From Schoenoplectus triqueter (lineage: Eukaryota; Streptophyta; Magnoliopsida; Poales; Cyperaceae), in the NCBI GenBank assembly GCA_964058805.1, contig CAXKVV010002079.1, forward strand, positions 1 through 29,688: a stretch of DNA of 29,688 nucleotides. Reading direction: 5' to 3'. Shown here one piece after another: positions 20,994 through 29,688 of the stretch. Every line of letters starts with the position of its first letter. Within the stretch, counting starts at the first letter, position 1. A model generated the notes under the pieces. The model worked only from the letters and a program-made list of their open reading frames with translations. It had not been told where the DNA came from and made no database searches. Position numbers and translations under genes: made by a program.

Positions 20994-21610
20994 TAGACGC
21001 TATAGTTGGTCCAAAGGGCGGAACCCCCATTCCCATTTGTGGGGAACAAAAAAACCAACCCAAAACAAAGAGAAAAAAGGTCGCATTGCCACAGTGCAGA
21101 ACCCAAGCAAGCAAGTAGCAAAAGTGCCACACCATATGTATCAGTATTCAGTATGGGAGGTTCAAAGTCTTTTGAATTAAAAATTAAGTTCAAAGTCTTT
21201 GAGAGCCGTTGATTTTGCATCGAGATTCGTAATAACTATTAAAAGCATAAATTTTGAATTTTAATTTCATTAAAAGTACGAATCACAATACAAAATCAAT
21301 GACTCTCAAAGATTTTAAACTTAATTTTTGATTCCCCAACCTCCCTCCCAGTGTCCAAAGAGGCAACAACCCATGTGGGCTGCAGTGGGGGAAGTAGAAA
21401 TATAGAATGTGAATGTCTAGGCGCACTGCCACAGGGAATCTCTTTCGGTGCTACGGACAAGCCCCTCCCTTCGAAACCTGTACACAAGTAACACAACTCA
21501 CTCACAAATGCAAACTTCTGAGTTCTGCCTCCCTGGAGAAATCTAAACCAACTCCGACAACTGCAATCGTCAGCATCCCCCTCACACTGCTGCTAGCTAC
21601 CTAATCTCGG
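20990..21610. other. GC-richer block of unknown function, split by a family C MITE
   Basis: Outside the MITE (21155-21345) this stretch is clearly less AT-rich than its surroundings. It includes runs such as GGGCGGAACCCCCATTCCC (from about 21015) and GCATCCCCCTCACACTGCTG (from about 21573). TGCCACA recurs at about 21089, 21125 and 21426. A 63-codon + frame (21413-21604) has balanced composition (N-term MSRRTATGNLFRCYG) but no domain I recognise, and a - frame covers part of the same region. It could be a promoter/5' leader, a decayed exon or a gene fragment carried by a transposon. Confidence 0.3.
21155..21345. mobile_element. Family C foldback MITE, second copy
   Basis: The inverted ends are GGGAGGTT (from 21155) and AACCTCCC (ending 21345). 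AAAAATTAAGTTCAAAGTCT and TTTGAGAGCCGTTGATTTTG pair with the right arm. CATCGAGATTC (21218-21228) is identical to 19065-19075 of the other copy and sits at the same place in the arm. The left arm has about 15 extra bases. The flanks TTCAGTAT and CCCAGTGT match at 5 of 8 positions, so any TSD is eroded. It interrupts the GC-richer block at 20990-21610. Confidence 0.72.
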
Positions 21611-22649
21611 TGGATTTTCCTTCTTTGTTTTTCAAGTTAGTTGAACCTTTACATGTTTGTTTGTGAGACATTGTATTTATATACAAAGCCTATGGAGTAC
21701 TCACTTTTCTGTTCTTCTTTTTTTAATTAGGACGTGTTGGAAATTTTTAATTGGAAACGTTGAGATAAGTGATAGAATAACCAATGTTTTCAATGTATTT
21801 TGTAGTCTGGTTTTCAATGTATCAAGACACTTCTCAATTTATTCTTGTGAAGTAGAATTGGGAATTGTGAAATATGACATTATGACTAAATGAGGATCTT
21901 AACTTCATTGGGTTTTAGAATCTTCATGTCTAACAGCAATTCATCAAACATTACTCAAACAGGCAAATATAAATAATCAAGGAGGCCAATGTTACGTGTT
22001 AATGGGATCCAATGGGATATTGTTTTTCAACAAGTACTAAATTGCAAAGGTCATCATTGGACAAATAAAAAACTCAACAAGTGGCTACTTGAATTACTAC
22101 ATTCTTCATTAATTTGCTAAATATTCTTCATAAATAACTTTCCGAACTAGGCAAATCAAACAATTTTTTTTGGAAAATTTACGAGCCATCAGAAATTGTT
22201 TGTAATTTCTTAATGTATTATTCACATAATTTTATTTTCAGTCTAAAATATCAGTAGTTTAATGTGTTATGATTTTGTGTACATTTATAAAAAATTAAAA
22301 ATAATTCAATTGAAATTCCTATCATGGACTTTCACAAATTTTCAATTATTTCCAATTCTCTTTTTATCATGAAGGTAGATACTGGTTGCAACATAAACAA
22401 GAACAGTATGCTATACAAATGCTCACATATGATGTGGCCTCAAAAGATCCAAAAGATAGTGCCTTCCGAGGTATGTTAAATCAATGTGACGTAATCACAT
22501 GGGGGTTGATTTCGATAGGGGAGGAGAAAGCATCATCCAAAATAAGTTAATAACACAACAATTAATTTAAAATTGTATAAAGAAAGAGAGGTGGACATGT
22601 GGCGTGGTACGGGAGGTGGACATGTACGTGAGCCACATGCTTGGTTCGT
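21611..22649. other. Intergenic, no gene seen
   Basis: A 78-codon + frame at 21657-21893 has no domain. AGGTGGACATGT is repeated 25 bp apart (22589-22600 and 22614-22625) just before the hAT-like element. Otherwise nothing. Confidence 0.5.
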
Positions 22650-22657
22650 GTTGGAGG

Positions 22658-23531
22658 TAGGGGTGTTAATGATACTATTTTATTTATTTATTTGATTTTT
22701 ATAGTATTTGATAAGATAGATATGGATAAAAAAAATTTTATTAATTTATTTGATATAGATAAAAGTAATAATTTTATTTTGTTAGTAAATGGTAAGGATA
22801 TGGGTAAACGTCATTTTGTATCCGTTTGCCCTATAGGATAAATTATTAAGAAAATAACTTATATTATTTTTAATATAATTATCTCGTAAACTCGGTCCAA
22901 GTCATTAGCGCACAACTTCGGGGTATTTTTACGAATTATCTATTTTTTTAATTTATTTACCAAAAAAAATATGTATGTTAGTTGCCCCGATTTATATGAG
23001 TTAATTACTATGAATTATAATTATTATCTTTTCTAAGTTTAATTATCTTATAAATTATAATGTTTGAATAATATTTAGTAGAATACTTCTTAAAATGATT
23101 GAATGAGATAATATTATATTTTATTTTAGATAAGATGTTATTTTTGTTTTTAATATATTTTATTTTTTACTTAAAAAGTTTGACAAGGGATGTTTATTTG
23201 TTTAATTTATTTATTTTGAAATGACTCAAGTTAGAATTCATTGCATAGTTATATTTTTATTTTATATTAGTAAAATAGAGATGTATTTGTATGAACGGAA
23301 TGAATTCATATATATTTTTTTTATAAATGATAATAAACTAAGTAATACATTAGTATTATTCGTTAGTATCCATTATCGTTTCGTTAACCGTTTATTTTAA
23401 CGGGTAAGGATAGGGTATGAGTAAATCTAATTTTAATGGGTAAGAGTAGGGTATGAGTAAGAATAATTAAAAATGGGTATGATAATGAAAATATCTTCAC
23501 CCGACCCGTACCGTACCCATTGACACGCCTA
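22658..23531. mobile_element. hAT-like non-autonomous element with 8-bp TSD
   Basis: The ends are TAGGGGTGTTAATG (22658-22671) and CATTGACACGCCTA (ending 23531), inverted copies with two mismatches. Perfect 8-bp direct repeats GTTGGAGG flank them at 22650-22657 and 23532-23539. An 8-bp TSD with TAGGGGTGTCAAT-type ends is typical of plant hAT non-autonomous elements. The right end carries GGGTA-type subterminal motifs (about 23400-23520). The left end has related ATGGGTAAACG motifs near 22800. The 874-bp interior is AT-rich. The short frames at its two ends have no recognisable domain. Confidence 0.82.
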
Positions 23532-23766
23532 GTTGGAGGTGACAAACAGGTCGACCCGCTTGTGTTCTTCTCTTCATTTTGAACAAAATCCATGCTAATA
23601 TGGATCTCAGGTTTTTCATTTTTTGATGGATGATAATGTTCAGTATAATATTATTGTATCAACCGCATACACTGTTAAGTGGGATGCCACTTTTCACTTT
23701 TGCAAGTGGATATGATTAATGATTATTAGTTGGTTTTGGGTGCATAATATAATATTTAATGAGCAT

Positions 23767-24142
23767 GGTTCACTTAATAATGACTATTTTGACAAATTTT
23801 GCAATTCAAATAAATTATAAAAAATAAATATAGAAAAAAATCACAGATATTTTTTAAACTTGTAGCTAGATTTGACAACATTTCAAAATCATGCATTTTA
23901 AATGTTGTTTAATATTCTATCAAACACGATTAACTAAAATTTATGAAATTTACAACTGTTGTGATTTAATGGATCTTTAATGGGACTCCCAAATTATACT
24001 TAAATTGCAGAAAATTTGACACATAATCAACCTATAAGTATAACAATATATTTCCATAAATATTTTTCTATTTTTAAGAATTATATTTAAATATATTTAG
24101 AATCTCATTGCCAATATTATCAGAATAACCATTGTTAATGAG
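23767..24142. mobile_element. Family A MITE, decayed full-length copy
   Basis: The left end GTTCACTTAATAATGACTAT plus TTTTGACAAATTTTGCAAT resembles the family A left end. The right end AATAACCATTGTTAATGAG is its inverted counterpart. The shared interior includes TCTATCAAACACGAT, ATTTCCATAAATATTTTTCT and a TTTAAGAAT block. Several indels and substitutions separate the arms, so this is an old copy. Confidence 0.55.
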
Positions 24143-26354
24143 ATTTTGACAATGGTTATTCTTGTCATACCATTTTGCAATTAGAAATTATATATGTATT
24201 AGGGCTATAAATCGAGTTTATCCGCGATAACATAGTCCTTAAATAAAGAATTAATAATATAAAATTTCACATTAAAGAAAATTTAGAGACAATATATTTA
24301 AATGCTAAGTAGTAATGATAATTATAATAATAGTTACTATAATAATAAATAATATAATTAGATACATAATAATTTATAAATGATCATATTAAAAAGTTGG
24401 ATCATTTTAAGTGTTAAGTTTCACCTTAAATATTATTTTAAATAAGGAGAGAAACTATTTTATATAAACCCTTGGATTGAAGGAGGTGAAAAGATTTAAA
24501 GGAAAAAAATGATGAAAAAAAGTGATGATGTGTATATATGAATGTTAATATGGATACCCCTTTGAAATGACCGACAACCGTCAAATAGAAAAGTTGCAAA
24601 AACTATCAAAAATGGCATTTATTAGTATGCTTGAAAAATTTAGAAACTTAACCCTTGTATTAAGAATTCTTTATTTTACTTTTGTAAAATTAAGAAGCGT
24701 GCTTTGATTTGTGTGATTTGTACTTATCTAAGATTTTCTGCGAGACATCAATGTTCTTTTGTTTAGCACTTTTCATTATACACACTTGATTAACGTGTAA
24801 CCCTCATCAATTTAGTTGCCATCTGAGACACATTTATAACTATAGTCAATTGGAAGGACGATGCATTTGAAAATTGACTTTATAAAATCTTGTACTTCAA
24901 AGAAACCTAGGTGTGATGAACCTATAATTTATTTTATCATATTTTAACCTAGACAAGTTGACAATCTAAGTTGTTATACTATCAATTTAGTCTTGAAGTA
25001 TGTCTAAGCGAGGTCAAATGTTCATCAGTAATTCTGATAATTCCTAATTGATGGTCAAGTTCCCGAATAACTAACTAAAAAATGATATCGATTTGTGATG
25101 CATTAAATCTGAGTTTTACAACATCAAACCAATGAGTGGTGTTTGATTTATGATAGTTTTACCCTAATGATCTGAATAATAATTGGAGTAGGTTTCATCT
25201 GCTAATTATACTTCTTAATATAAATCTTTAAGATGTTGAATATAATAATAATATACCATGTCCATAGCAAATTTAGGGGGTCATAATCACAACATTGGCA
25301 AACAATCTATAAATGAAATGAAAATGAAAATAAAAGGGGAAAAACATAAAGGTTGAATGTGAAGCCCATAAATAATTATTGGAGAAGGTATGGATTTGGG
25401 CTTTGAAGCCTTGAAACCTTGAAATCATCCCGAGCCCAAATCACCTCTCTTATCTCTGTACCGTGTGTGTACAATCATACCATATGGCGAGTCAAAGAAG
25501 GCCATTTATATAATATATATCTATCTAATTATCTATAGCCAATTCAGAAAAATGTCATCCTCATCTTAAAAGTCAAAACCCATCCTCATCTTTCGATTTT
25601 GATGCCCCTTTTTGTTTGGAGAATGGTGATATCCGAGAGAATAATTGTGTACAAAGATTTGTTAATAATATATCAACTTTTATATTAAGCATATATTGCT
25701 GGGATTCAGCTTGGACCAATTAATTTCTCATTGCATCCTATAAGAAGTCTATGGAACAATGCCCAGCTTTCCATTTTAACTGTTCATAGCATCATTTCTA
25801 ATTGCATATTTGCATCCTTTTGATGCAATATTAATTGTCGAAACAAACATATGGGTTCTATCTTATTTAAAATTGTAACTTACAATAAATCATCATAGCA
25901 TTAAAAATGGAATAGAGTGGTCGACGATTATTCAGGTACCAAATTCAACACTTATTCCACAATGAAAGAAACACATCCAGAGGCTTCCCATCACATTTAT
26001 ATAATTATATGCCATAGATAAAAGGAATATGCTCCAGGAAAAGGTTGTTGGATACTTGAATGTGATGTATGATGTGATGCATCATGGGAGAAGGCCATTG
26101 TTTGATACCAGAAATTGCTAGAATGGGGATGCTACTGTGTTTCTTTCTGGTTGAAACACCTGGCACCTGCATTTCATCTCAGCAGTTCTTTTTATTTTTA
26201 TTTTTATTTTTGAAAGCTAGCATTCCTCTTGAGGTGCTCTAACAATCAGAGTATGATAAATTCATAACGCTACTCCCGGTTGGATGGTTGCAAACGCTTA
26301 ACACACATGACAGCCAATAAAAGGATTCAAATTCATCTAAGTATAGAAATTAGA
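24143..26354. other. Longest quiet stretch, no gene seen
   Basis: About 2.2 kb with no open frame over 60 codons. GCCCATAAA, TTGGGCTTTGAAGCC and GAGCCCAAAT cluster at 25360-25440. GATGTGATGCATCATGGG occurs at about 26071. No exon chain, RNA gene or transposon end is supported. Confidence 0.5.
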
Positions 26355-26635
26355 ATATTACTGAACTTATAGATTAATTATGTTTCAAATTTCACATAAA
26401 TTTATCATTAGATTTTATTTTAAGAATCATTGATAGTAGATGAACACTTTTAAGTTGAAAACATTATAAATTGTATAGACCTTGATGTTTTTCAATGGGA
26501 TATTAAACAATACTTAAATTATATGGAATTTGAAATACTATCTATTTATAAGTTCAAGAATATATTTACAAATTCTGTACTATTTTAAAAAAATTTCATA
26601 CTTATTTAAAATTTGTTATCAATGTCTGTGTCAAT
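26355..26635. mobile_element. Family A MITE, highly degenerate copy
   Basis: CTTATAGATTAATTATGTTTC, ATTTCACATAAATTTATCATT, GGGATATTAAACAATACTTA and AGAATATATTTACAAATTCT follow the order of the family A interior. The right end AATTTGTTATCAATGTCTGTG is a decayed terminus. No intact inverted terminus remains on the left. Confidence is limited because the match is by order of short blocks. Confidence 0.4.
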
Positions 26636-27116
26636 AGTGCTGTATGAGCCAACCCAGAAATTGTTGTAGTTGCTGTCGCTATTCTCTTTAAAATAATTGT
26701 TTGATTAAAATTTGCGAACTCTACTCCTTTCCAAAAGTAAGCAAAATGTTGCATTATGAAAAAGTGGACCAGAGGGATTATGACATACCTCTTTGCTACA
26801 TACTTCAGATTTTTTTTTTGTAAAAAAAAAATCTTCCATACTTTCATTTTACTATAATTTATATAAGATAAAATTACTAATTTAGCATAATCAAATGTTT
26901 TCACTGAATTTCTTAATGATGTGGTCTCTTTACGAGGGATTATGACACATCTGTCATTATAAAATTATTTCTCATTCTTTGTTTTGAATAATATTTTAGA
27001 AATTTAAAATTTTACGGTAGTTACAATTTTATTAATGTAACAAGCAGAAAACAACGTTTCTTTGTTGTTGTTGTTTTTTCTTTTGAAAAGAACAGTGAAG
27101 GAAGAGTTGGTCATAT
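26636..27116. other. Intergenic, no gene seen
   Basis: The 100-codon - frame at 26602-26904 overlaps the decayed family A copy and shows no domain. A short TTG repeat lies at about 27064-27076. Confidence 0.5.
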
Positions 27117-27255
27117 GCTCAATAATTAATTTAACATATAATTAAATATGTGCAGTTAGATCAATCATCAGCAAATGCCTTGATAAGCTCAATATTTAAT
27201 TTAACAAATAATTAAATATACAGTTGGATAAATCATCAGAAAATGCCTTGATAAG
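27117..27255. repeat. 70-bp tandem duplication upstream of U5
   Basis: Copy 1 (27117-27186) and copy 2 (27187-27255) share GCTCAATAATTAATTTAACA/GCTCAATATTTAATTTAACA, ATAATTAAATAT, and AAATGCCTTGATAAGCTC at the end. Copy 2 lacks two bases (TGTGCAGTT against TACAGTT). The array ends about 285 bp upstream of the USE. Confidence 0.85.
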
Positions 27256-27336
27256 CTCTGACTTCTGACAGATAAAAAATATGCTACAATAACAAAAATA
27301 TTTATGGTTATTTAATTGACTGTGCACATCTTCAGA

Positions 27337-27357
27337 CCCCCCCCCCCCAAAAAAAAA
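27337..27357. repeat. C12A9 homopolymer pair
   Basis: Twelve C followed by nine A, about 100 bp upstream of the GGCCCA motifs of the U5 region. Length-variable. Confidence 0.85.
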
Positions 27358-27440
27358 TGATCAGTTTATATTTTTCATAAAACCTCATTATTAATTTACC
27401 AGATAATTGAAACATTCAAGAAGTTGCGGCAGTTGAAGGT

Positions 27441-27455
27441 GGCCCATAAAGCCCA
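27441..27455 (+). promoter_or_regulatory. Paired GGCCCA/AGCCCA motifs upstream of U5
   Basis: GGCCCA (27441-27446) and AGCCCA (27450-27455) lie about 90-100 bp upstream of the USE. Both fit RGCCCR, the monocot-specific promoter element of snRNA genes, and the first also fits the general plant site-II/TCP motif TGGGCC. Two close copies upstream of a USE suggest a role in U5 expression. Such short motifs are common, so this is inference and does not fix the lineage. Confidence 0.4.
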
Positions 27456-27540
27456 TTTATAATGTACAGACAAAAAACACACATAGGAATTAGGAAGGGG
27501 GGAACCGGTTTCAAAATTTTAACGCATAAGCGGCATGTTA

Positions 27541-27551
27541 GTCCCACATTG
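27541..27551 (+). promoter_or_regulatory. Upstream Sequence Element (USE) of the U5 gene
   Basis: GTCCCACATTG matches the plant snRNA USE consensus RTCCCACATCG at 10 of 11 positions. It lies about 70-80 bp upstream of the inferred U5 start. The gap to the TATA box is 33 bp. In plants this longer spacing specifies RNA polymerase II, while U6-type Pol III genes have a spacing about one helical turn shorter. That agrees with U5 being a Pol II transcript. Confidence 0.9.
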
Positions 27552-27584
27552 GTTTCTTAGTCCGCTTCAGCGTTCTCTCCGTGC

Positions 27585-27592
27585 TATAAGTA
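27585..27592 (+). promoter_or_regulatory. TATA box of the U5 gene
   Basis: TATAAGTA lies 33 bp downstream of the USE and about 34 bp upstream of the inferred first base of U5, the usual position for a plant snRNA TATA element. Confidence 0.85.
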
Positions 27593-27618
27593 CGAACCGC
27601 TAGTTGCTTCTCAAATCC

Positions 27619-27752
27619 ATGGAGCTGCGTGGTGAGCGCAGAGCGAACTATTCTTTCGCCTTTTACTAAAGAATACCGTGTGCTCGCCACTTCCAAGCAG
27701 CATACATCTATTTTTGATTGAAGGGTGCCTCTCCTTTGGAGTTTGGCCCCAT
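27619..27752 (+). ncRNA. U5: U5 spliceosomal snRNA gene
   Basis: U5 snRNA is the core of the U5 snRNP. Its loop I aligns the two exons during pre-mRNA splicing in the nucleus. The sequence shows loop I CGCCTTTTACT (27657-27667), matching the near-invariant U5 loop, closed by a perfect 7-bp stem (27650-27656 with 27668-27674). A 12-bp stem (27629-27640 with 27679-27690) contains two wobble pairs and no mismatch, and GCTGC/GCAGC (27624-27628 with 27697-27701) extends it. An Sm-binding site ATTTTTG lies at 27710-27716. A 3' hairpin runs 27723-27750 with paired blocks GGG/CCC, GCC/GGC and CTCC/GGAG around a TTT loop. The distance from loop I to the Sm site (53 nt) is as expected for U5. The 5' end is inferred: A27619 lies 34 nt downstream of the TATA start and follows a pyrimidine. 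The ends may be off by a few bases. With every structural element and the promoter intact, it is probably functional. A possible plant 3'-box-like AGTTGAA lies at 27796-27802, but it is further away than usual. Confidence 0.93.
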
Positions 27753-27892
27753 CAAATTAATAACCAAACTTCTTTATCCAAAGTTTGCTCTATCAAGTTG
27801 AATTTGCAACCTAGTATAATTCTTAATGTTTTTCTTTTTAAAAAAAGAGTAGCTAGATATGTTTAATTAAGAAGAGTTTTTAATACTCGAAC

Positions 27893-28004
27893 TTTTGTAC
27901 TCCATCTATACCCTAAGTCTCTTTTGCCCATCTAACTATTTTTTTTCGTGGTTTTGTACACCATCTATACCCCAAGTCTCTTTCGCTCATCTATTTTTTT
28001 TTCG
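27893..28004. repeat. 59-bp tandem duplication downstream of U5
   Basis: TTTTGTACTCCATCTATACC (27893-27912) recurs as TTTTGTACACCATCTATACC (27952-27971). Each is followed by AAGTCTCTTT, a CATCTA block and a T-run ending in TTCG. It starts about 140 bp after the inferred U5 3' end. Confidence 0.88.
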
Positions 28005-29079
28005 GAACGTCATATGCAGTATAGTTTTATTTAACAAATCTATTAATTAATTGATATATAAATTATTTTCTTTCTCAATAGTTGCTTTCTTCTCATCTAA
28101 CGCATCTCTTCACTCTCTTCCTATTTCTTTCCTCAAACACTTTCTCGGCGCTCATTTGCCATCAGCACTTTTTTGTCTCATTCCTCATCATCTACCTCAT
28201 AATCCCCGCTCGTACTATTACGCTGTTTTCTCTATCTTCCAATCTAACAACTTGATCGTCTTTTTTATGGATCTGATATTAATTATTGCTTATTTTTATC
28301 CTTTCTCCCATATCGTCAGTGCATTTTCTATCAATTATTAATTCTATGTTGAGTTTCCATTATACTTTTAATTGCGATATCTTTCACAGGTTGGTTTTCA
28401 TCCTTTTTGCAAATGGATGAAACTTCTATTAATATCTATTTGTGCCTTTTATATGTAGAAATGATTGATTTAACAAAATAGTTATATATTCATGATAATC
28501 TTATTGGATAAATTATGAAGTTGTTAATTTTGTATCTAAATGTTGATCAATTAGATATTATCTCAGATATTAGGTATGTCCATGATTTGTTCGACGAAAT
28601 GCATTACGTAAGAGAGGAGGATTGGAATTTGCTATTTTATTTCTCCTCCTCTAATTAATTTTATATTGTATCTACTCATAAATTGATCATCGTCGGAAGT
28701 TAGAACCTTCTTTTATAAGCCTTGAATGTATTGAAAATCATAATGTTATTAAAAATACGTTATTTTATTTTATGATTGGCAAGCATTTTCAGAATTCAGA
28801 TGTTAAGACTTAAAAATATAGGTATTAAGACATAAAAATCTGAATATTAAAACTAAATGCATAAATATTTTCTATATTTTATTTGTACAACTCTTCAAGA
28901 TATCCATAAATATCTAATTATCTATTTATTTTTCTTTTCAATAGAATAAGTTCAAAGGTAGAAATCTATTTGTATGACTCTTCGAGATATTCAAACAGTT
29001 CGTTATTACAAATTGTATGCTACCACTCTGAAATATTTCCTATCATGAAAAATTGGTGAGTACATTTATATTCATTTCT
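28005..29079. other. Repeat-derived DNA, no gene supported
   Basis: A 96-codon + frame (28051-28341) starts MIYKLFSFSIVAFF and is hydrophobic and Ser/Phe-rich; it looks like translation of a pyrimidine-rich strand. TTAAGACTTA-type motifs at 28800-28860 suggest remnants of a DNA transposon. No transposase is readable. Confidence 0.4.
28878..28991. repeat. Diverged direct repeat, ~90-bp spacing
   Basis: ATTTGTACAACTCTTCAAGATAT (from 28881) is repeated as ATTTGTATGACTCTTCGAGATAT (from about 28968). The surrounding sequence is AT-rich and has no open frame of interest. Confidence 0.6.
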
Positions 29080-29290
29080 AAGATGTTGTTCAAAATTATG
29101 TTGCATATTGAGACGTACATAGATGGATATAAAAGACTTAGCTCGATGAATATTAAGACTTAGAAAATATATTTTTAAGATGTTGTTTATTCAGAATTTA
29201 GTACAATAGTCGATTATGTTTCATATTGTGACTTACATGGATGAATAAAAAGACTTGAGGTGATGACTATTAAGACTTAGAAGATTAAGT
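29080..29290. repeat. Imperfect ~100-bp tandem repeat with ATTAAGACTTAGA motifs
   Basis: Copy 1 (29080-29176) and copy 2 (29177-29290) each contain AAGATGTTGTT, then TATGTTGCATATTGAGAC/TATGTTTCATATTGTGAC, ACATAGATGGAT/ACATGGATGAAT, AAAAGACTT, GATGA and ATTAAGACTTAGA in the same order. Copy 2 has a small insertion after its first block. Related TTAAGACTTA and TTAAGACATA motifs occur at 28800-28860, so this may be part of a larger decayed repeat. Confidence 0.65.
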
Positions 29291-29688
29291 TTTCTGTTAG
29301 TATGAGCATTGATAAATTGACTTCTTTTGTTTATTAGAAAATGAGAAATAAAATGAGGCTCCAATTAGTTGGATGAATTGTCAAACACAAAAGGAATCAT
29401 GCAACTGTATAATTTTTTTATTGATTATGAAGCGGTCATCAATTTTCATCTTTGTAAATGTGATCAATGATTTTTTCAGTTTAAAATATCATTTCGTGTA
29501 TCTCTACCTCTACTCCTTATTAACCACGTAAGTATTCTGATCCTATAATGATCTAGACTTTTTATTGAATTTCTAGAGCTAATATCAGACATCAAATTGA
29601 ATTATTCATCAAATAATGTTACTATCTCTATGATCATTTGTATTGAAATTATAATTTTCTCTTAATTTTAATTGTTACACGAAATGCT
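29291..29688. other. Window end, no gene seen
   Basis: A short frame MRNKMRLQLVG (from about 29341) stops at once. Nothing else is recognised up to the edge. Confidence 0.5.

Noticed and set aside
26041..26160. Possible copia RNase H remnant (GYLN...MHHG-like reading)
   Set aside because: Translation gives early stops and lacks the DADFAG-type motif. Resemblance is too weak.
26602..26904. 100-codon - frame
   Set aside because: It overlaps a decayed family A MITE and an A-run (KKN), with no recognisable domain.
28051..28341. 96-codon + frame as a small membrane protein
   Set aside because: The hydrophobic, Phe/Ser-rich composition follows from a pyrimidine-rich strand. No conserved motif was recognised.
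1..29688. LTR retrotransposon, CRISPR array or multi-gene defence/biosynthetic system
   Set aside because: No long terminal repeats with PBS/PPT, no regularly spaced repeats and no credible protein genes were found by reading the sequence.

Overview
The window looks like nuclear DNA from a flowering plant. It is very AT-rich and packed with short non-autonomous DNA transposons (MITEs) and microsatellites. It contains one plant-type snRNA gene with its promoter. No protein-coding gene can be supported. Every open frame of 60-110 codons is isolated, low in complexity or rich in Phe/Lys/Ile/Tyr, has no recognisable domain, and often lies across an inverted repeat. I cannot name the species. The AT content is more typical of a eudicot, but that is an inference.

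The one convincing gene is a U5 spliceosomal snRNA on the + strand, about 27619-27752. Loop I, both paired stems, the Sm site and a 3' terminal hairpin are all present. It is preceded by an Upstream Sequence Element (27541-27551) and a TATA box (27585-27592) 33 bp apart, the spacing of plant Pol II snRNA promoters.

Most of the rest is intergenic DNA built by transposons. Family A is a foldback MITE with termini near GGGATCACTTGACAATG; it has about eight full, half or decayed copies between 4340 and 26635. Family B is a foldback MITE at 7009-7359, 7428-7725 and, as a half copy, about 13205-13362. Family C is a small foldback at 18995-19190 and 21155-21345. Single elements with target-site duplications (TSDs) include a Mutator-like element at 5281-5832 (10-bp TSD), hAT-like elements at 22658-23531 (8-bp TSD) and 8409-8520, a Mutator-like element at 20260-20744 (9-bp TSD) that carries a tRNA-like Pol III promoter, a 1-kb foldback at 14547-15554 (8-bp TSD) and a MITE at 19390-19777 (7-8-bp TSD). 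A GC-rich, nearly perfect 57-bp-arm hairpin at 5057-5198 stands out from the AT-rich background.

Layout: 1-4300 is mostly featureless intergenic DNA with microsatellites and a cluster of GGGCCC motifs near 4095-4260. From 4300 to 9500 it is a dense transposon cluster. From 9500 to 14100 it is sparse, with two family A pieces and a half copy of family B. From 14150 to 24150 there are many elements, separated by quiet sequence, plus an unexplained GC-richer block at 20990-21610. From 24150 to 27430 it is quiet except for one decayed MITE and a 70-bp tandem duplication. The U5 gene follows, then repeat-rich sequence to the end. I found no multi-gene system, CRISPR array or retrotransposon coding region. 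The notable features are the U5 locus and the number of foldback elements.
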